This document shows, in pieces, positions 56,242-64,000 of a DNA stretch of 64,000 bases; within the stretch, counting starts at the first letter, position 1; the number at the start of each line of letters is the position of its first letter. Both the position numbers and the translations under genes were made by a program. This DNA comes from Kangiella sp. (GTDB taxonomy: Bacteria > Pseudomonadota > Gammaproteobacteria > Enterobacterales > Kangiellaceae). Below the pieces are notes generated by a model, which saw only the letters and a list, made by a program, of their open reading frames with translations, was not told the DNA's origin and did no database searches. The stretch lies in the NCBI GenBank assembly GCA_028284185.1, contig JANQSG010000017.1:282476-346475 (forward strand). Direction: 5' to 3'.

Positions 56242-56444
56242 AATCTATAAAAGCTTCTCCTTTTATTCCTGCATTACAAATGCCTTAGTCTAAAAATTAG
56301 GGCTTTTGCTCATTTTTATCAATATTTTCTCAAGATTAAGTAAATATTTATATCTGGTTACAATTTACCATTGAGACTTGCCTTAGATATTGGTAGAAAG
56401 TGAGTTGGACAAATTTTTCTATCCTGATCAATACGGGGAATATC

Positions 56445-59045
56445 ATGAAAATAAATAAAATTAGCCGGGCACTGGCTATCGCTCTTCTCGGCTCAACAGT
56501 AGCCTTTACCACACCTGTCGCAGAAGCCGCAGCTCCTGCCAAAGGTAAAAAAGAGCAGAAGAAAGAAAAAACTATTGCCGACACAGTTAAAGACTTGGAG
56601 AAAATAGAAGGCCTATTCGATCTTTATAAAGATCCTAAGACCGGTTCTTTGAAAATGCTGATCAAGAAAGATCAACTGGGTAAAGAGTTTTTGCATTTCG
56701 TTCAATTAAGAGATGGTTTGGTCGATGTGGGTATGTTCCGTGGTGCCTATCGCGGTACCCGTATTTATTCCATCAATCGTCATTACAAAAATATCGAGTT
56801 TAAAGCGGAAAATACTAGCTTTTACTTTGATCCAGACAATGCAGTTTCAAAAGCTAAAGAGGCCAATATCAATACACCGGTAATTGCCAGCTTGCCAATT
56901 ATTGCTGAAGATAAAGAATCTGGTGATGTGCTGATTAATGCTGATAGAATATTCCTGTCAGAGTCTTTATTACAAATCAAACCTTCCCCTCGACCGGGGA
57001 CTAAACCTGGTAAACGTTTAGGCTTAGGTAAATTAAGCAAATCCAAAACCAAGTATGTGGAAGTGGATAACTATCCAGAAAATACAGATTTCGAAGTTGA
57101 ATATGTTTACGACAACCCCATGCCAATAGTTCCCCAGGCACGCACAGTTACCCCAGGTTTATTTGCGATTACTGATCCTCGCTCTATTGAAATCAGTGTT
57201 CGCCACTCCATGATTGAAGTACCGGAAAATGATTATAAGCCACGCTTTGATGATCCACGCGTTGGTTACTTTATGAATCAGGTTCATGATATGACTGCGG
57301 TTGGTGATATTACCCCTTATAAGGATGTGATCCGTCGCTGGCATTTGGTGAAAAAAGATCCTGCTGCTGAGCTTTCTGAGCCAGTTAAACCCATCGTTTG
57401 GTGGATTGAAAATACTACCCCTGAACATATTCGAGACACCGTTAAACACGCAACTTTAGAGTGGAATAAATCCTTTGAAAAAGCTGGGTTTAAAAATGCT
57501 ATCCAGGTAAAAGTTCAACCTGATGATGCAGAGTGGGATGCTGGTGATATTCGCTACAATGTTTTACGTTGGACCTCTTCACCACGCCCTCCTTTTGGTG
57601 GTTATGGCCCAAGTTTTGCCAATCCGCGCACTGGTCAATTGTTGGGTGCTGATATCATGTTGGAATACAGCGTATTTAACCGCATCGCCCACGCTGAGCA
57701 ATTGATGGCAACTCAATCTTTGTCGATTGAAGAAGCACTGGAACAAACTCTAGATCAACCGATGGATATTCATGCCTCCATGTATAAAGATGCAATGGAT
57801 GGCCGCATGATGATGGAAGCCATGACGAATAATCCTGGCGAAGTAACTCAGTTCCTAAACGACTTTATTCACTTTTTAATCTTGCATGAAGTGGGCCATA
57901 CTTTGGGTTTGAACCACAATATGAAATCAAGCCAGTTGCACGATTTGGCTACATTAAGTGATAAGGCTAAAACTGAAGCTATGGGCTTAACGGGTTCCGT
58001 GATGGATTATCCAGCGATTAACTTTGCTACCGACGGCAAAGCACAAGGCAACTATTACACCACCACTCCTGGCCCCTATGATCATTGGGCTATTGAGTTT
58101 GGTTACACGCCTTCTTTAGATGATGCTAGTGCTGAAAAAGCACGTATGGAAAAATTATTAGCTCGCTCTACCGATCCTCAGTTGGCTTTCGGTAACGATG
58201 CAGATGATATGCGTGCTCCAGGTAAAGCCATTGACCCACGCATTAATGTTGGTGACATGAGTTCTGATGCTATCGGTTTTGCAGTGGCACAAATGGCAAA
58301 TATTAAAACGGTTGAAGACAAGCTACTGGAGCGTCTAGCAAAACAAGGCGAGTCTTATCAAGGTGTTACCAGTGGTTTTAATGCTTTATACCGTCAATAC
58401 TTCGGTCATGCTCAAACCATTTCACGCTACATTGGTGGTGTTTATATTGATCGTGGTTTTGTTGGTCAACAAGGTGCTACTGAACCATTACGCCCAGTAG
58501 AAAAGACCAAGCAAAAACAGGCAATGGAATCTTTGGCCAAGTATGTATTTGCGGAAGATGCTTTCCAGTTCAGTCCAACTCTGATCAATAAATTGCAATT
58601 GCAACGCCGTGGCTTTAACCACTTTGGTTTTACTGAAGATCCAAAATTGCACGATGCTATTTTGAATTTGCAACGTTCCGTATTAATTCAATTACTACAC
58701 CCTGTGGTGCAAAAACGGATAATTGATACCGGTATCTATGGTAATGAATATGGCTTAGGTGAAGTGATGAATGATCTCAGTGCTGCTATCTTTAAAGGTG
58801 ACTCCGGTGATGTTAATTCAATCCGTCAAAATCTACAGATTGAATACATTAAAGGATTAGCCAATATCGTTAAATCCAATGGCAAATCCGGCTACAGCAA
58901 CCAAAGCGTTGCCCAAGCACGCCGTCAGCTAAAAAATATTGACTCAGATACTAATGTTGCTTTCTGGCAATCAGACGAAACTAAAGCGCACAATGAATAC
59001 GTTAAAGATTTAATTCAGGCGGCTTTGGAAATGAAGAAAATCTAA
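56445..59045 (+). CDS. Exported zinc-dependent metalloprotease (DUF5117 type)
   Basis: An 866-residue secreted metallopeptidase. A signal peptide (cleaved near AEAAA) and a Lys-rich linker precede a DUF5118/DUF5117-like region (about 45-370), then the catalytic domain with HEVGHTLGLNHN (three His zinc ligands and catalytic Glu of the metzincin pattern) and a downstream VMDYP Met-turn. A C-terminal helical domain follows. I used the ATG at 56445, with GGGGA six bases before it, over a GTG 45 bases upstream. Physiological substrate unknown. A terminator follows. Confidence 0.9.
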   Translation: MKINKISRALAIALLGSTVAFTTPVAEAAAPAKGKKEQKKEKTIADTVKDLEKIEGLFDLYKDPKTGSLKMLIKKDQLGKEFLHFVQLRDGLVDVGMFRGAYRGTRIYSINRHYKNIEFKAENTSFYFDPDNAVSKAKEANINTPVIASLPIIAEDKESGDVLINADRIFLSESLLQIKPSPRPGTKPGKRLGLGKLSKSKTKYVEVDNYPENTDFEVEYVYDNPMPIVPQARTVTPGLFAITDPRSIEISVRHSMIEVPENDYKPRFDDPRVGYFMNQVHDMTAVGDITPYKDVIRRWHLVKKDPAAELSEPVKPIVWWIENTTPEHIRDTVKHATLEWNKSFEKAGFKNAIQVKVQPDDAEWDAGDIRYNVLRWTSSPRPPFGGYGPSFANPRTGQLLGADIMLEYSVFNRIAHAEQLMATQSLSIEEALEQTLDQPMDIHASMYKDAMDGRMMMEAMTNNPGEVTQFLNDFIHFLILHEVGHTLGLNHNMKSSQLHDLATLSDKAKTEAMGLTGSVMDYPAINFATDGKAQGNYYTTTPGPYDHWAIEFGYTPSLDDASAEKARMEKLLARSTDPQLAFGNDADDMRAPGKAIDPRINVGDMSSDAIGFAVAQMANIKTVEDKLLERLAKQGESYQGVTSGFNALYRQYFGHAQTISRYIGGVYIDRGFVGQQGATEPLRPVEKTKQKQAMESLAKYVFAEDAFQFSPTLINKLQLQRRGFNHFGFTEDPKLHDAILNLQRSVLIQLLHPVVQKRIIDTGIYGNEYGLGEVMNDLSAAIFKGDSGDVNSIRQNLQIEYIKGLANIVKSNGKSGYSNQSVAQARRQLKNIDSDTNVAFWQSDETKAHNEYVKDLIQAALEMKKI

Positions 59046-59069
59046 TCAAAAGGTTTTCTTTTTATACAT

Positions 59070-59097
59070 AAAAGCCCGCAAATTGTGGGCTTTTTTT
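59070..59097. terminator. Bidirectional rho-independent terminator
   Basis: Stem GCCCGCAA / TTGTGGGC (one G-T pair) flanked by an A tract and seven T residues. It serves the metalloprotease gene and, on the other strand, the borosin operon, overlapping the methyltransferase stop codon. Confidence 0.8.
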
Positions 59098-59899
59098 ATT
59101 TAGAGTCTTGTCCAAAATCAGTAATATTTAAACCAAATTCATCCAAAGCTTCTTGCTTTAACTTTAGCGGCGTTAATGGTGGAATCACCATGGTTGAAAT
59201 AGACTTGAGCTCAATCTCAGGTAACTCCTTTAAAGGAAACTTCTCAATTCTTGGCTGTTGTATAGGTAAAAAAGGTGCTTCATAAATAATAACCTCATGC
59301 TCAATGGGATAATATTTATTGAGAAGCCTAACCGTAGCCTTTAAGTTATCCTTTGTCGTTTTAAAAGTCTTAAGAGTATGTTCTCCAGCTAAACTGATTT
59401 GCCATAAAACTAAATAAGCACCAACATTTGGCTCTATTCCACCAAATAAAAATTGGCTGGCTTCATAAGACTGACAGCCATAAGTGCCTGGATCAATGCC
59501 AAGATCAGCATATAAACAAGCATCAGCAGATATACCTGGAAGCATTTGCGCCGAATAACCTTCGGCTTGCAAATCACTTATAGCAAAGTGTCCAACACAA
59601 GCAAAAATCCCCGGATGACCATAAAGCGCCAATACAACTTTCTTGCCCTCTCGCACAGCATGACAAACTTCTTCAGTCATTTCACGATAAGTCTGCCGCC
59701 GTGATTTACCTTCCTGATACAAATATTGCAAGCTCTTATAATTCGGATTTATAGATTTAAGCCACTCTTCGGACATATAATCCGGCATGATGGCAAAAAC
59801 TTGATCAGCTGACTCTAAATAATTTTTTGCTAAAACGGTTATTTGCCCAGCAAGAGTGATACCTGTTCCAACACAGGTAAGAGAACCTTTATTGTTCAT
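59096..59899 (-). CDS. sonM: Borosin-type peptide alpha-N-methyltransferase (SonM-like)
   Basis: A 267-residue member of the tetrapyrrole-methylase superfamily that matches the split-borosin enzyme SonM rather than a cobalamin or heme enzyme. Borosin methyltransferases methylate backbone amides of a peptide with SAM. Visible marks: the SAM loop VGTGITLAGQ, LYGHPGIFACV, PGISADACLYADLGIDPG, CQSYEASQFLF, LVLWQISLAGEHTL and HEVIIYEAPFLPIQ. The catalytic residues of the fungal borosin OphMA, as I recall them (Tyr66, Arg72, Tyr76, Tyr98), correspond at a constant offset of five to Tyr61, Arg67, Tyr71 and Tyr93 here. No precursor is fused; a SonA-like peptide is encoded 1.8 kb upstream in the same operon. 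Confidence 0.9.
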   Translation of the reverse strand: MNNKGSLTCVGTGITLAGQITVLAKNYLESADQVFAIMPDYMSEEWLKSINPNYKSLQYLYQEGKSRRQTYREMTEEVCHAVREGKKVVLALYGHPGIFACVGHFAISDLQAEGYSAQMLPGISADACLYADLGIDPGTYGCQSYEASQFLFGGIEPNVGAYLVLWQISLAGEHTLKTFKTTKDNLKATVRLLNKYYPIEHEVIIYEAPFLPIQQPRIEKFPLKELPEIELKSISTMVIPPLTPLKLKQEALDEFGLNITDFGQDSK

Positions 59900-59923
59900 G
59901 GTTATTGTCTTTATTAAAGTAAA

Positions 59924-61657
59924 TTATTGAGCAAAACTGAAAACTTGATTACGCCCCATTTGCTTGGCTTTATACATGGCATCATCAGCTGATTGAATAA
60001 GCGTTTCCAAGTCTTCAGCTTGGGTAAAGGTAGCAATACCAAAACTGGCAGAAATGTTAAATCCCTTATCAAAATTATCGTGTTCAATGGTGGCAAATGA
60101 GTCTAAGCATCTCATTGCTAATCTCTCGGCACTCTTTTTTAAAGTATCAGGCAGTATTAAAATAAATTCTTCGCCTCCTAAACGGCCAAAAATATCTCCT
60201 TCTCGAATTTGTTCAGAGACCTTTTGCGCAACTGACTTTAAAACCCAATCGCCAATAGCATGACCATATTTATCATTAATCGATTTAAAGTAATCGAGAT
60301 CAAAAATGATAACACTAAAAGATTTTTTAGTGCTTAAACTATTACTATGTACATCCGCTGCTAAATGTAATACATAACGCCGTGAAAATATTCCAGTCAA
60401 ACTATCCTTACGCGACAATTCTCGATATTGCTCTTTCTGTTTTTTCATTCTCAACATCATTAAAGTAACAAGTGCTACAAACAGTGCCGCGATTATAGAA
60501 AATAACTGATAAGTTCTTTTTGATTGCTCTTGCACTTCTGAATTCAGTTTCAATAATTGATTTTCATGATCAAGCATTTTGACTTGGGCTTCACTTTCAT
60601 ATTTAGAATGTTTGACCTGCTGATAAGCCAAGTTTCGACTTGCCAAATCTTTTTGAATCGTTGTGTTTAATTGATAGGCCTGATCCATATAGTTTGCTGA
60701 TTTTGAATATTCACCTAATTGCAAATGGATTTTCGCTTTAAGATACAAGGCTTCATTTTTAACCTTCGACAAAGGCATATCTTTAGCTGAAGAAATTAAT
60801 TCATCAAGTTTAGTTATACTATCGCCAAAAGCTTTATTTTGAAAATCAAGCTTCGCCAAATAGAGTAAAACTTCTAATTCCTCAGGTAAATAAGGCGTTT
60901 TTAATAAATAACTTTTAGACTTATTAAAATTATCTAATGCCAACGATAGTTGCTTTTTTTGCATATAGCTCTTGGCTAAATTTTTATGTAAATTTGCCAA
61001 CACCAGATTTGCATTTATATCTGTACAATATTCAATTATTTTATTAAGGTTTTTTGTTAAATTAATCTGAGTATTTTGGTTCAGTTTAATCTCATCAATT
61101 TGCGCTAAAGCATAACATTCATCTACCTTATTTTTTTCTTTTCTAGCGATGGTTAAAGCAAACTCTGAATACTCAAGTGCCTCCGGCCAGGCTTCTATAT
61201 CAAGAAAAAGATTGGCCGTACTATGATAAAAGCTAAAATGATTTTCTGTATTTTCCTCTGAGTCCAATATATTTACGGCTTTAAAAAGATATTCAAAGGA
61301 CTGTCCATAGTTTTTCAAATTCAATTCAATTTGTGACAAAAGATTATATGCACTTAGCTTATATTTAACGGGGATACCATCCAAATTTAGTGTTTCTTTG
61401 AGCTGCGCTAATGCAACTTTATGCTCTGACTTCAGCAAATAATGATAGCCACTATAAATAAAGAATCTGGCTTTTTGCTCATTAGAAGTAAATTCAGGCC
61501 ATCTTGTTTTTAGTTCCTGAATTTTTTGATAGGCTTTTACAGGCTCAACGGGATTAAGCTTTGTTAAATCATTCAGTGCATCATCAATACTTTGTGCAGC
61601 AAATGTTGATGATGCACCTAAAATAGTTACAACAATAAAAGAGAAAACTTGTTTCAA
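59924..61657 (-). CDS. TPR-repeat transmembrane diguanylate cyclase within the borosin operon
   Basis: A 577-residue sensor. The signal peptide (MKQVFSFIVVTILGASSTFA) puts about 350 residues of helical, TPR-like repeats in the periplasm. One helix (about 381-403) crosses the membrane and a GGDEF domain follows: DSLTGIFSRRY, DLDYFKSINDKYGHAIGD, and the active loop GGEEF (494-498), with an intact RxxD inhibitory site (REGD, 485-488) five residues before. It should make c-di-GMP in response to an envelope signal, possibly a peptide. It sits between the precursor gene (8-base gap) and the methyltransferase gene (24-base gap), hence co-transcribed. Confidence 0.88.
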   Translation of the reverse strand: MKQVFSFIVVTILGASSTFAAQSIDDALNDLTKLNPVEPVKAYQKIQELKTRWPEFTSNEQKARFFIYSGYHYLLKSEHKVALAQLKETLNLDGIPVKYKLSAYNLLSQIELNLKNYGQSFEYLFKAVNILDSEENTENHFSFYHSTANLFLDIEAWPEALEYSEFALTIARKEKNKVDECYALAQIDEIKLNQNTQINLTKNLNKIIEYCTDINANLVLANLHKNLAKSYMQKKQLSLALDNFNKSKSYLLKTPYLPEELEVLLYLAKLDFQNKAFGDSITKLDELISSAKDMPLSKVKNEALYLKAKIHLQLGEYSKSANYMDQAYQLNTTIQKDLASRNLAYQQVKHSKYESEAQVKMLDHENQLLKLNSEVQEQSKRTYQLFSIIAALFVALVTLMMLRMKKQKEQYRELSRKDSLTGIFSRRYVLHLAADVHSNSLSTKKSFSVIIFDLDYFKSINDKYGHAIGDWVLKSVAQKVSEQIREGDIFGRLGGEEFILILPDTLKKSAERLAMRCLDSFATIEHDNFDKGFNISASFGIATFTQAEDLETLIQSADDAMYKAKQMGRNQVFSFAQ

Positions 61658-61665
61658 TTGGCAAA

Positions 61666-61884
61666 CTACATTTTATGTTCGCTGATATTGTGAACGATGA
61701 CTAAATAATCACATTCATCACCTGCTAACTCCCTAATTTTATCCATATCCAAATTATGAACTGCTGCAGTTTCTTTTTCTGACAATCCATATTTTTGCAT
61801 AGTTTTTTCTGGGCTTTCTTTATACGATTCCAATAACTGTGAGTTTGAACCCAATTCTTTCAAAAAGTCTTTTAGCTTAGACAT
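61666..61884 (-). CDS. sonA: Split-borosin precursor peptide (SonA-like)
   Basis: A 72-residue peptide substrate for the methyltransferase. The helical N-terminal recognition domain (about 1-55: FLKELGSNSQLLESYKESPE, then MQKYGLSEKE) resembles the borosin-binding domain of SonA, which itself is related to LigA-like folds. The C-terminal core follows Gly55: Tyr60-Leu61-Val62-Ile63-Val64-His65-Asn66, then a short tail ending HKM. SonA has a very similar YLVI-S/V-H core, methylated, from memory, on alternate residues Leu and Ile; the equivalents here are Leu61 and Ile63. AAGGAG stands six bases before the ATG. It is the first gene of the operon. No protease or transporter gene is adjacent. Confidence 0.85.
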   Translation of the reverse strand: MSKLKDFLKELGSNSQLLESYKESPEKTMQKYGLSEKETAAVHNLDMDKIRELAGDECDYLVIVHNISEHKM

Positions 61885-61922
61885 TAGCTTCTCCTTATTT
61901 TTATAAAAATCAACAACTTATA

Positions 61923-61950
61923 ATAGTACCGTTTTTATCCAAAGTTTCAA
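61923..61950 (-). promoter_or_regulatory. Candidate promoter of the borosin operon
   Basis: Minus-strand TTGAAA (61945-61950), a 16-base spacer and TACTAT (61923-61928) lie 39-66 bases upstream of the precursor start; an overlapping TATTAT at 61920-61925 is an alternative -10. The terC stop is only 71 bases upstream and no terminator is seen between, so read-through is possible. Confidence 0.35.
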
Positions 61951-61955
61951 ACTGT

Positions 61956-62759
61956 TTATGACTTATTTAACATTTCAGCCTGCTTTGCCAAACGTTCTTT
62001 TTTCTTAAGTAAATTTTTCTGATATCTGGACTGCACAATATCGCTTAATACCAGGACTGCAATCACAAAATAGAAAGTCACTTTGTTCATTGGTGTAATA
62101 TGGCTGTCAAAGAAAGCCAACTCAGCTTTATGCCCACCGTCTGCCAATAACATCACACCAACAATTAATAGGATAAATAAACCTAGAACCTCAAACATAC
62201 GATTTTTTTCTAAAAAACTTGATACTGTATCAGCCAACCAGATCATAGCCACACCACTGGCAATTATAGCAATCGCCATAATCCAGAAATTATCGGTTAA
62301 GGCCATAGCACTTAAAATTGAATCAAATGAAAAAACCAAGTTCATCATCACAATTAAAGCAATAATCTTGGCCGCCGACTGGGGTTTACGCTCTTCAGCG
62401 CCATCGACCTCTAATGCCATCATATGCCAGATTTCCTTGACCGCGGTGTACATAATAAAAACACCACCGAATAACACTATAATGCTTTCTAAAGTAAAGG
62501 TTCCTTCGACCACCCCTTCCCAGTTAATGCTGAACATTTCGCCTTGTACATAATCGATCAGTTTCATCAATGAGAATAGCAGGACAATTCTTAAGGCAAC
62601 GGCAATACCGATACCCAGCCAACGCACTTTTTTCTGCTCGGCGACAGGTGCACGCTTCGATTCTAAGGAAATGTATAAAAGATTGTCGAAACCCAACACT
62701 GCTTGTAACACGATGAGCATCATCAAGGTAAATAAGTTTTCAATGGTAAATAGATCCAT
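61956..62759 (-). CDS. TerC-family integral membrane protein
   Basis: A 267-residue TerC protein with about seven helices. It has the two family motifs with membrane Asp residues, VLGFDNLLYI and LVFSFDSILSAMA, and ends in a basic tail. TerC/Alx relatives are linked with manganese export or metal loading of exported proteins and with tellurium resistance operons. It is upstream of, and on the same strand as, the borosin operon, 71 bases away. GGGGA precedes the start. Confidence 0.9.
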   Translation of the reverse strand: MDLFTIENLFTLMMLIVLQAVLGFDNLLYISLESKRAPVAEQKKVRWLGIGIAVALRIVLLFSLMKLIDYVQGEMFSINWEGVVEGTFTLESIIVLFGGVFIMYTAVKEIWHMMALEVDGAEERKPQSAAKIIALIVMMNLVFSFDSILSAMALTDNFWIMAIAIIASGVAMIWLADTVSSFLEKNRMFEVLGLFILLIVGVMLLADGGHKAELAFFDSHITPMNKVTFYFVIAVLVLSDIVQSRYQKNLLKKKERLAKQAEMLNKS

Positions 62760-62901
62760 GAGGTCCCCTGTTTTTACTTTTGCACCAATTTTAGCATAGA
62801 AAAATAAGCTTTTAGATCAAAATATTGGCATCGAATAAAGTTTGACAACATTGTTTTATAAATATAAATTTATATTTACGTAACTATTTACATACATTGT
62901 T

Positions 62902-63852
62902 ATGGATATTTTTGATGAACTGGGGGAATTGGCCATTGCAGCCCGTATGAAACGCTTATATGACCAGATCATGCTGCAAGGTCAAGAGATCTACCAGCTA
63001 TATAATATTGATTTTGATCCCAATAATTTTATAGCTTTCTACGTCATCGCCCAGCAACCGAACATTAGTGTAACGGAACTGGCAGATAAACTCGGCTTTT
63101 CCCATCCAGCCATTATCAATCAAGTCAAAGCTCTGGATAAAAGAGGCCTGGTTTGTTCGCAACAAGGTCAACAAGACAAACGTAAGCGTTTGATTTGTTT
63201 GTCAGAAAAAGGCGAAGCGCTACTGCCTCAATTGGAAATTGCCTGGAAAGATATCGCCACTACCTTGCATCAAATAATGCAAAATCAAAAGCACTCCCTA
63301 CTCGCTTCCATACTTGAAACTGAATCCGATCTTAAGCAGCAAAGTTTTAAGCAACGCGTACAGAAAGTAAAGAACCAACGCCAACTCTCCGAAGTACAAA
63401 TTGTCGATTTTGCACAAGTTACAAAAAACTATTTCAAAGGCCTTAATTTAGAGTGGATCGAAAAGTATTTTGTAGTAGAAGCCGAAGATGCGAAAGTCTT
63501 ATCGACCCCGAAAAAACATCTTATTGATAAAGGTGGAAATATTATTTATGCCTTATATCAAGGTGAAGTTGTTGGTACCTGCGGTTTAAAAAAATGGTCT
63601 AACGATGAGTATGAACTGGTTAAGATGGCAGTATCGCCAAAAGCGCAAGGCAAGCAAATTGGCAAAAAATTAGGCCAGGCCATTATCGAACTCGCCCAGG
63701 AAAAAGGTTGCAAAAGACTGTTTTTGGAATCCAATCGCAAATTAGTGCCAGCAATTAATTTATACCGCCGACTGGGCTTTCAGGAAGTTGCTCATACCGG
63801 CTCTTGCAGCCAATACGAACGCTGTGATATTACGATGGAAATACTTTTTTAG
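62902..63852 (+). CDS. MarR-GNAT fusion: HTH regulator with acetyltransferase domain
   Basis: A 316-residue bifunctional protein. Residues about 1-150 are a MarR winged helix (TELADKLGFSHPAIINQVKALDKRGLV, then the wing QDKRKRLICLSEKG). Residues about 160-316 are a GNAT acetyltransferase with motif A (VKMAVSPKAQGKQIGKKLGQAIIELA) and motif B (LFLESNRKLVPAINLYRRLGF). Such fusions are known but their acetyl acceptors are mostly not. It is divergent from terC, and its 3' end overlaps the cyclophilin gene by four bases. Confidence 0.9.
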   Translation: MDIFDELGELAIAARMKRLYDQIMLQGQEIYQLYNIDFDPNNFIAFYVIAQQPNISVTELADKLGFSHPAIINQVKALDKRGLVCSQQGQQDKRKRLICLSEKGEALLPQLEIAWKDIATTLHQIMQNQKHSLLASILETESDLKQQSFKQRVQKVKNQRQLSEVQIVDFAQVTKNYFKGLNLEWIEKYFVVEAEDAKVLSTPKKHLIDKGGNIIYALYQGEVVGTCGLKKWSNDEYELVKMAVSPKAQGKQIGKKLGQAIIELAQEKGCKRLFLESNRKLVPAINLYRRLGFQEVAHTGSCSQYERCDITMEILF

Positions 63853-64000
63853 TTGTTAATCTGGGTAGAAAGAATCTGGTCATTCTGCTCAAGTTTCAAA
63901 GCTATCTCCATTCCAGAAATGACCTTGCCAAAAATGGTGTAATTGGAATCCAGATGCAGATTGGGCGCTAAATTGATAAAGAACTGAGCGCCACCGGTAT
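63849..64000 (-). CDS. Cyclophilin-type peptidyl-prolyl cis-trans isomerase (C-terminal part)
   Basis: The last 49 codons of a minus-strand gene that continues past the window. The translation contains GAQFFINLAPNLHLDSNYTI followed by FGKVISGMEIALKLEQ, the QFFI and YTxFGKVxxGM motifs of cyclophilins. It catalyses proline isomerisation; compartment is unknown because the N-terminus is missing. Confidence 0.88.
   Translation of the reverse strand, partial: TGGAQFFINLAPNLHLDSNYTIFGKVISGMEIALKLEQNDQILSTQINN

Noticed and set aside
59096..59899. Annotation as a cobalamin/siroheme or diphthine-type methyltransferase
   Set aside because: The superfamily fold is shared, but the catalytic tyrosines and arginine, the neighbouring precursor peptide and the sequence style point to borosin enzymes.
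61666..61884. Annotation of the 72-residue peptide as a Nif11-type lanthipeptide/thiazole precursor
   Set aside because: No lanthipeptide or cyclodehydratase gene is near, and the core lacks Ser/Thr/Cys enrichment; the C-terminal YLVI core and adjacent methyltransferase fit a borosin.
62083..62553. A 156-codon open frame on the plus strand
   Set aside because: It is wholly antisense to terC, and its translation looks like a reverse-frame shadow with no ribosome site or family motif.
1..64000. CRISPR arrays, tRNA/rRNA genes, insertion sequences or prophage genes
   Set aside because: No spaced direct repeats, no cloverleaf-like sequence, no transposase, integrase or phage structural gene was recognised in the window.

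Overview
The window looks like chromosomal DNA from a moderately AT-rich, free-living marine gammaproteobacterium. The protein complement suggests the Kangiella / Aliikangiella / Pleionea neighbourhood: many secreted peptidases, hydroxyproline catabolism, a GlyGly-CTERM secreted protein, a Pho regulon of the large PstC/PstA type and a Shewanella-like split borosin locus. That placement is inference from protein similarity recalled from memory; no rRNA or tRNA gene lies in the window to anchor it. No CRISPR array, insertion sequence, integrase or phage module was recognised.

Layout. 1-8.8 kb: the end of a membrane protein, two exported peptidases (S9 and M28), a 7TM diguanylate cyclase, a short-chain dehydrogenase and a glutamate dehydrogenase. 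8.8-11.2 kb: a GcvA-type LysR regulator, a 487-base non-coding stretch ending in an orphan terminator, and a CtlX-type citrulline hydrolase. 11.2-13.7 kb: DUF819 and DUF962/Mpo1-like membrane proteins and MscL. 13.7-19.3 kb: a complete trans-4-hydroxy-L-proline pathway (epimerase, D-hydroxyproline dehydrogenase, deaminase, 2-oxoglutarate semialdehyde dehydrogenase) around an AraC-type regulator. 19.3-20.7 kb: an ACC deaminase/D-cysteine desulfhydrase family enzyme and a lipoprotein. 20.8-32.5 kb: a phosphate-starvation regulon, pstS, pstCAB-phoU-phoBR and an OprP-type porin, with recognisable Pho boxes. It is interrupted at 22.0-23.5 kb by a convergent pair: an Asp/Asn beta-hydroxylase-like protein and a CmcI-type methyltransferase.

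32.5-39.6 kb: a TonB-dependent receptor, a 1527-residue multidomain secreted protein with a GlyGly-CTERM tail and a small lipoprotein. 39.6-43.3 kb: a Fur-controlled set of genes (PepSY membrane protein, outer-membrane barrel, Tat-exported FMN-binding protein, ApbE, four-helix membrane protein), probably an iron-linked extracytoplasmic flavin electron-transfer system. 43.4-51.7 kb: an MscS channel and an RND efflux operon that also encodes a lysoplasmalogenase and an outer-membrane factor fused to a periplasmic binding domain. 51.8-59.0 kb: a BI-1 protein, ssb, uvrA and a DUF5117-type zinc protease.

59.1-61.9 kb holds the most notable system: a three-gene operon of a 72-residue precursor peptide, a TPR-GGDEF diguanylate cyclase and a borosin-type peptide alpha-N-methyltransferase. 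The methyltransferase and precursor match the SonM/SonA split-borosin pair of Shewanella, including the four catalytic residues and a core of the YLVI type. A TerC protein, a MarR-GNAT fusion and the end of a cyclophilin gene close the window.
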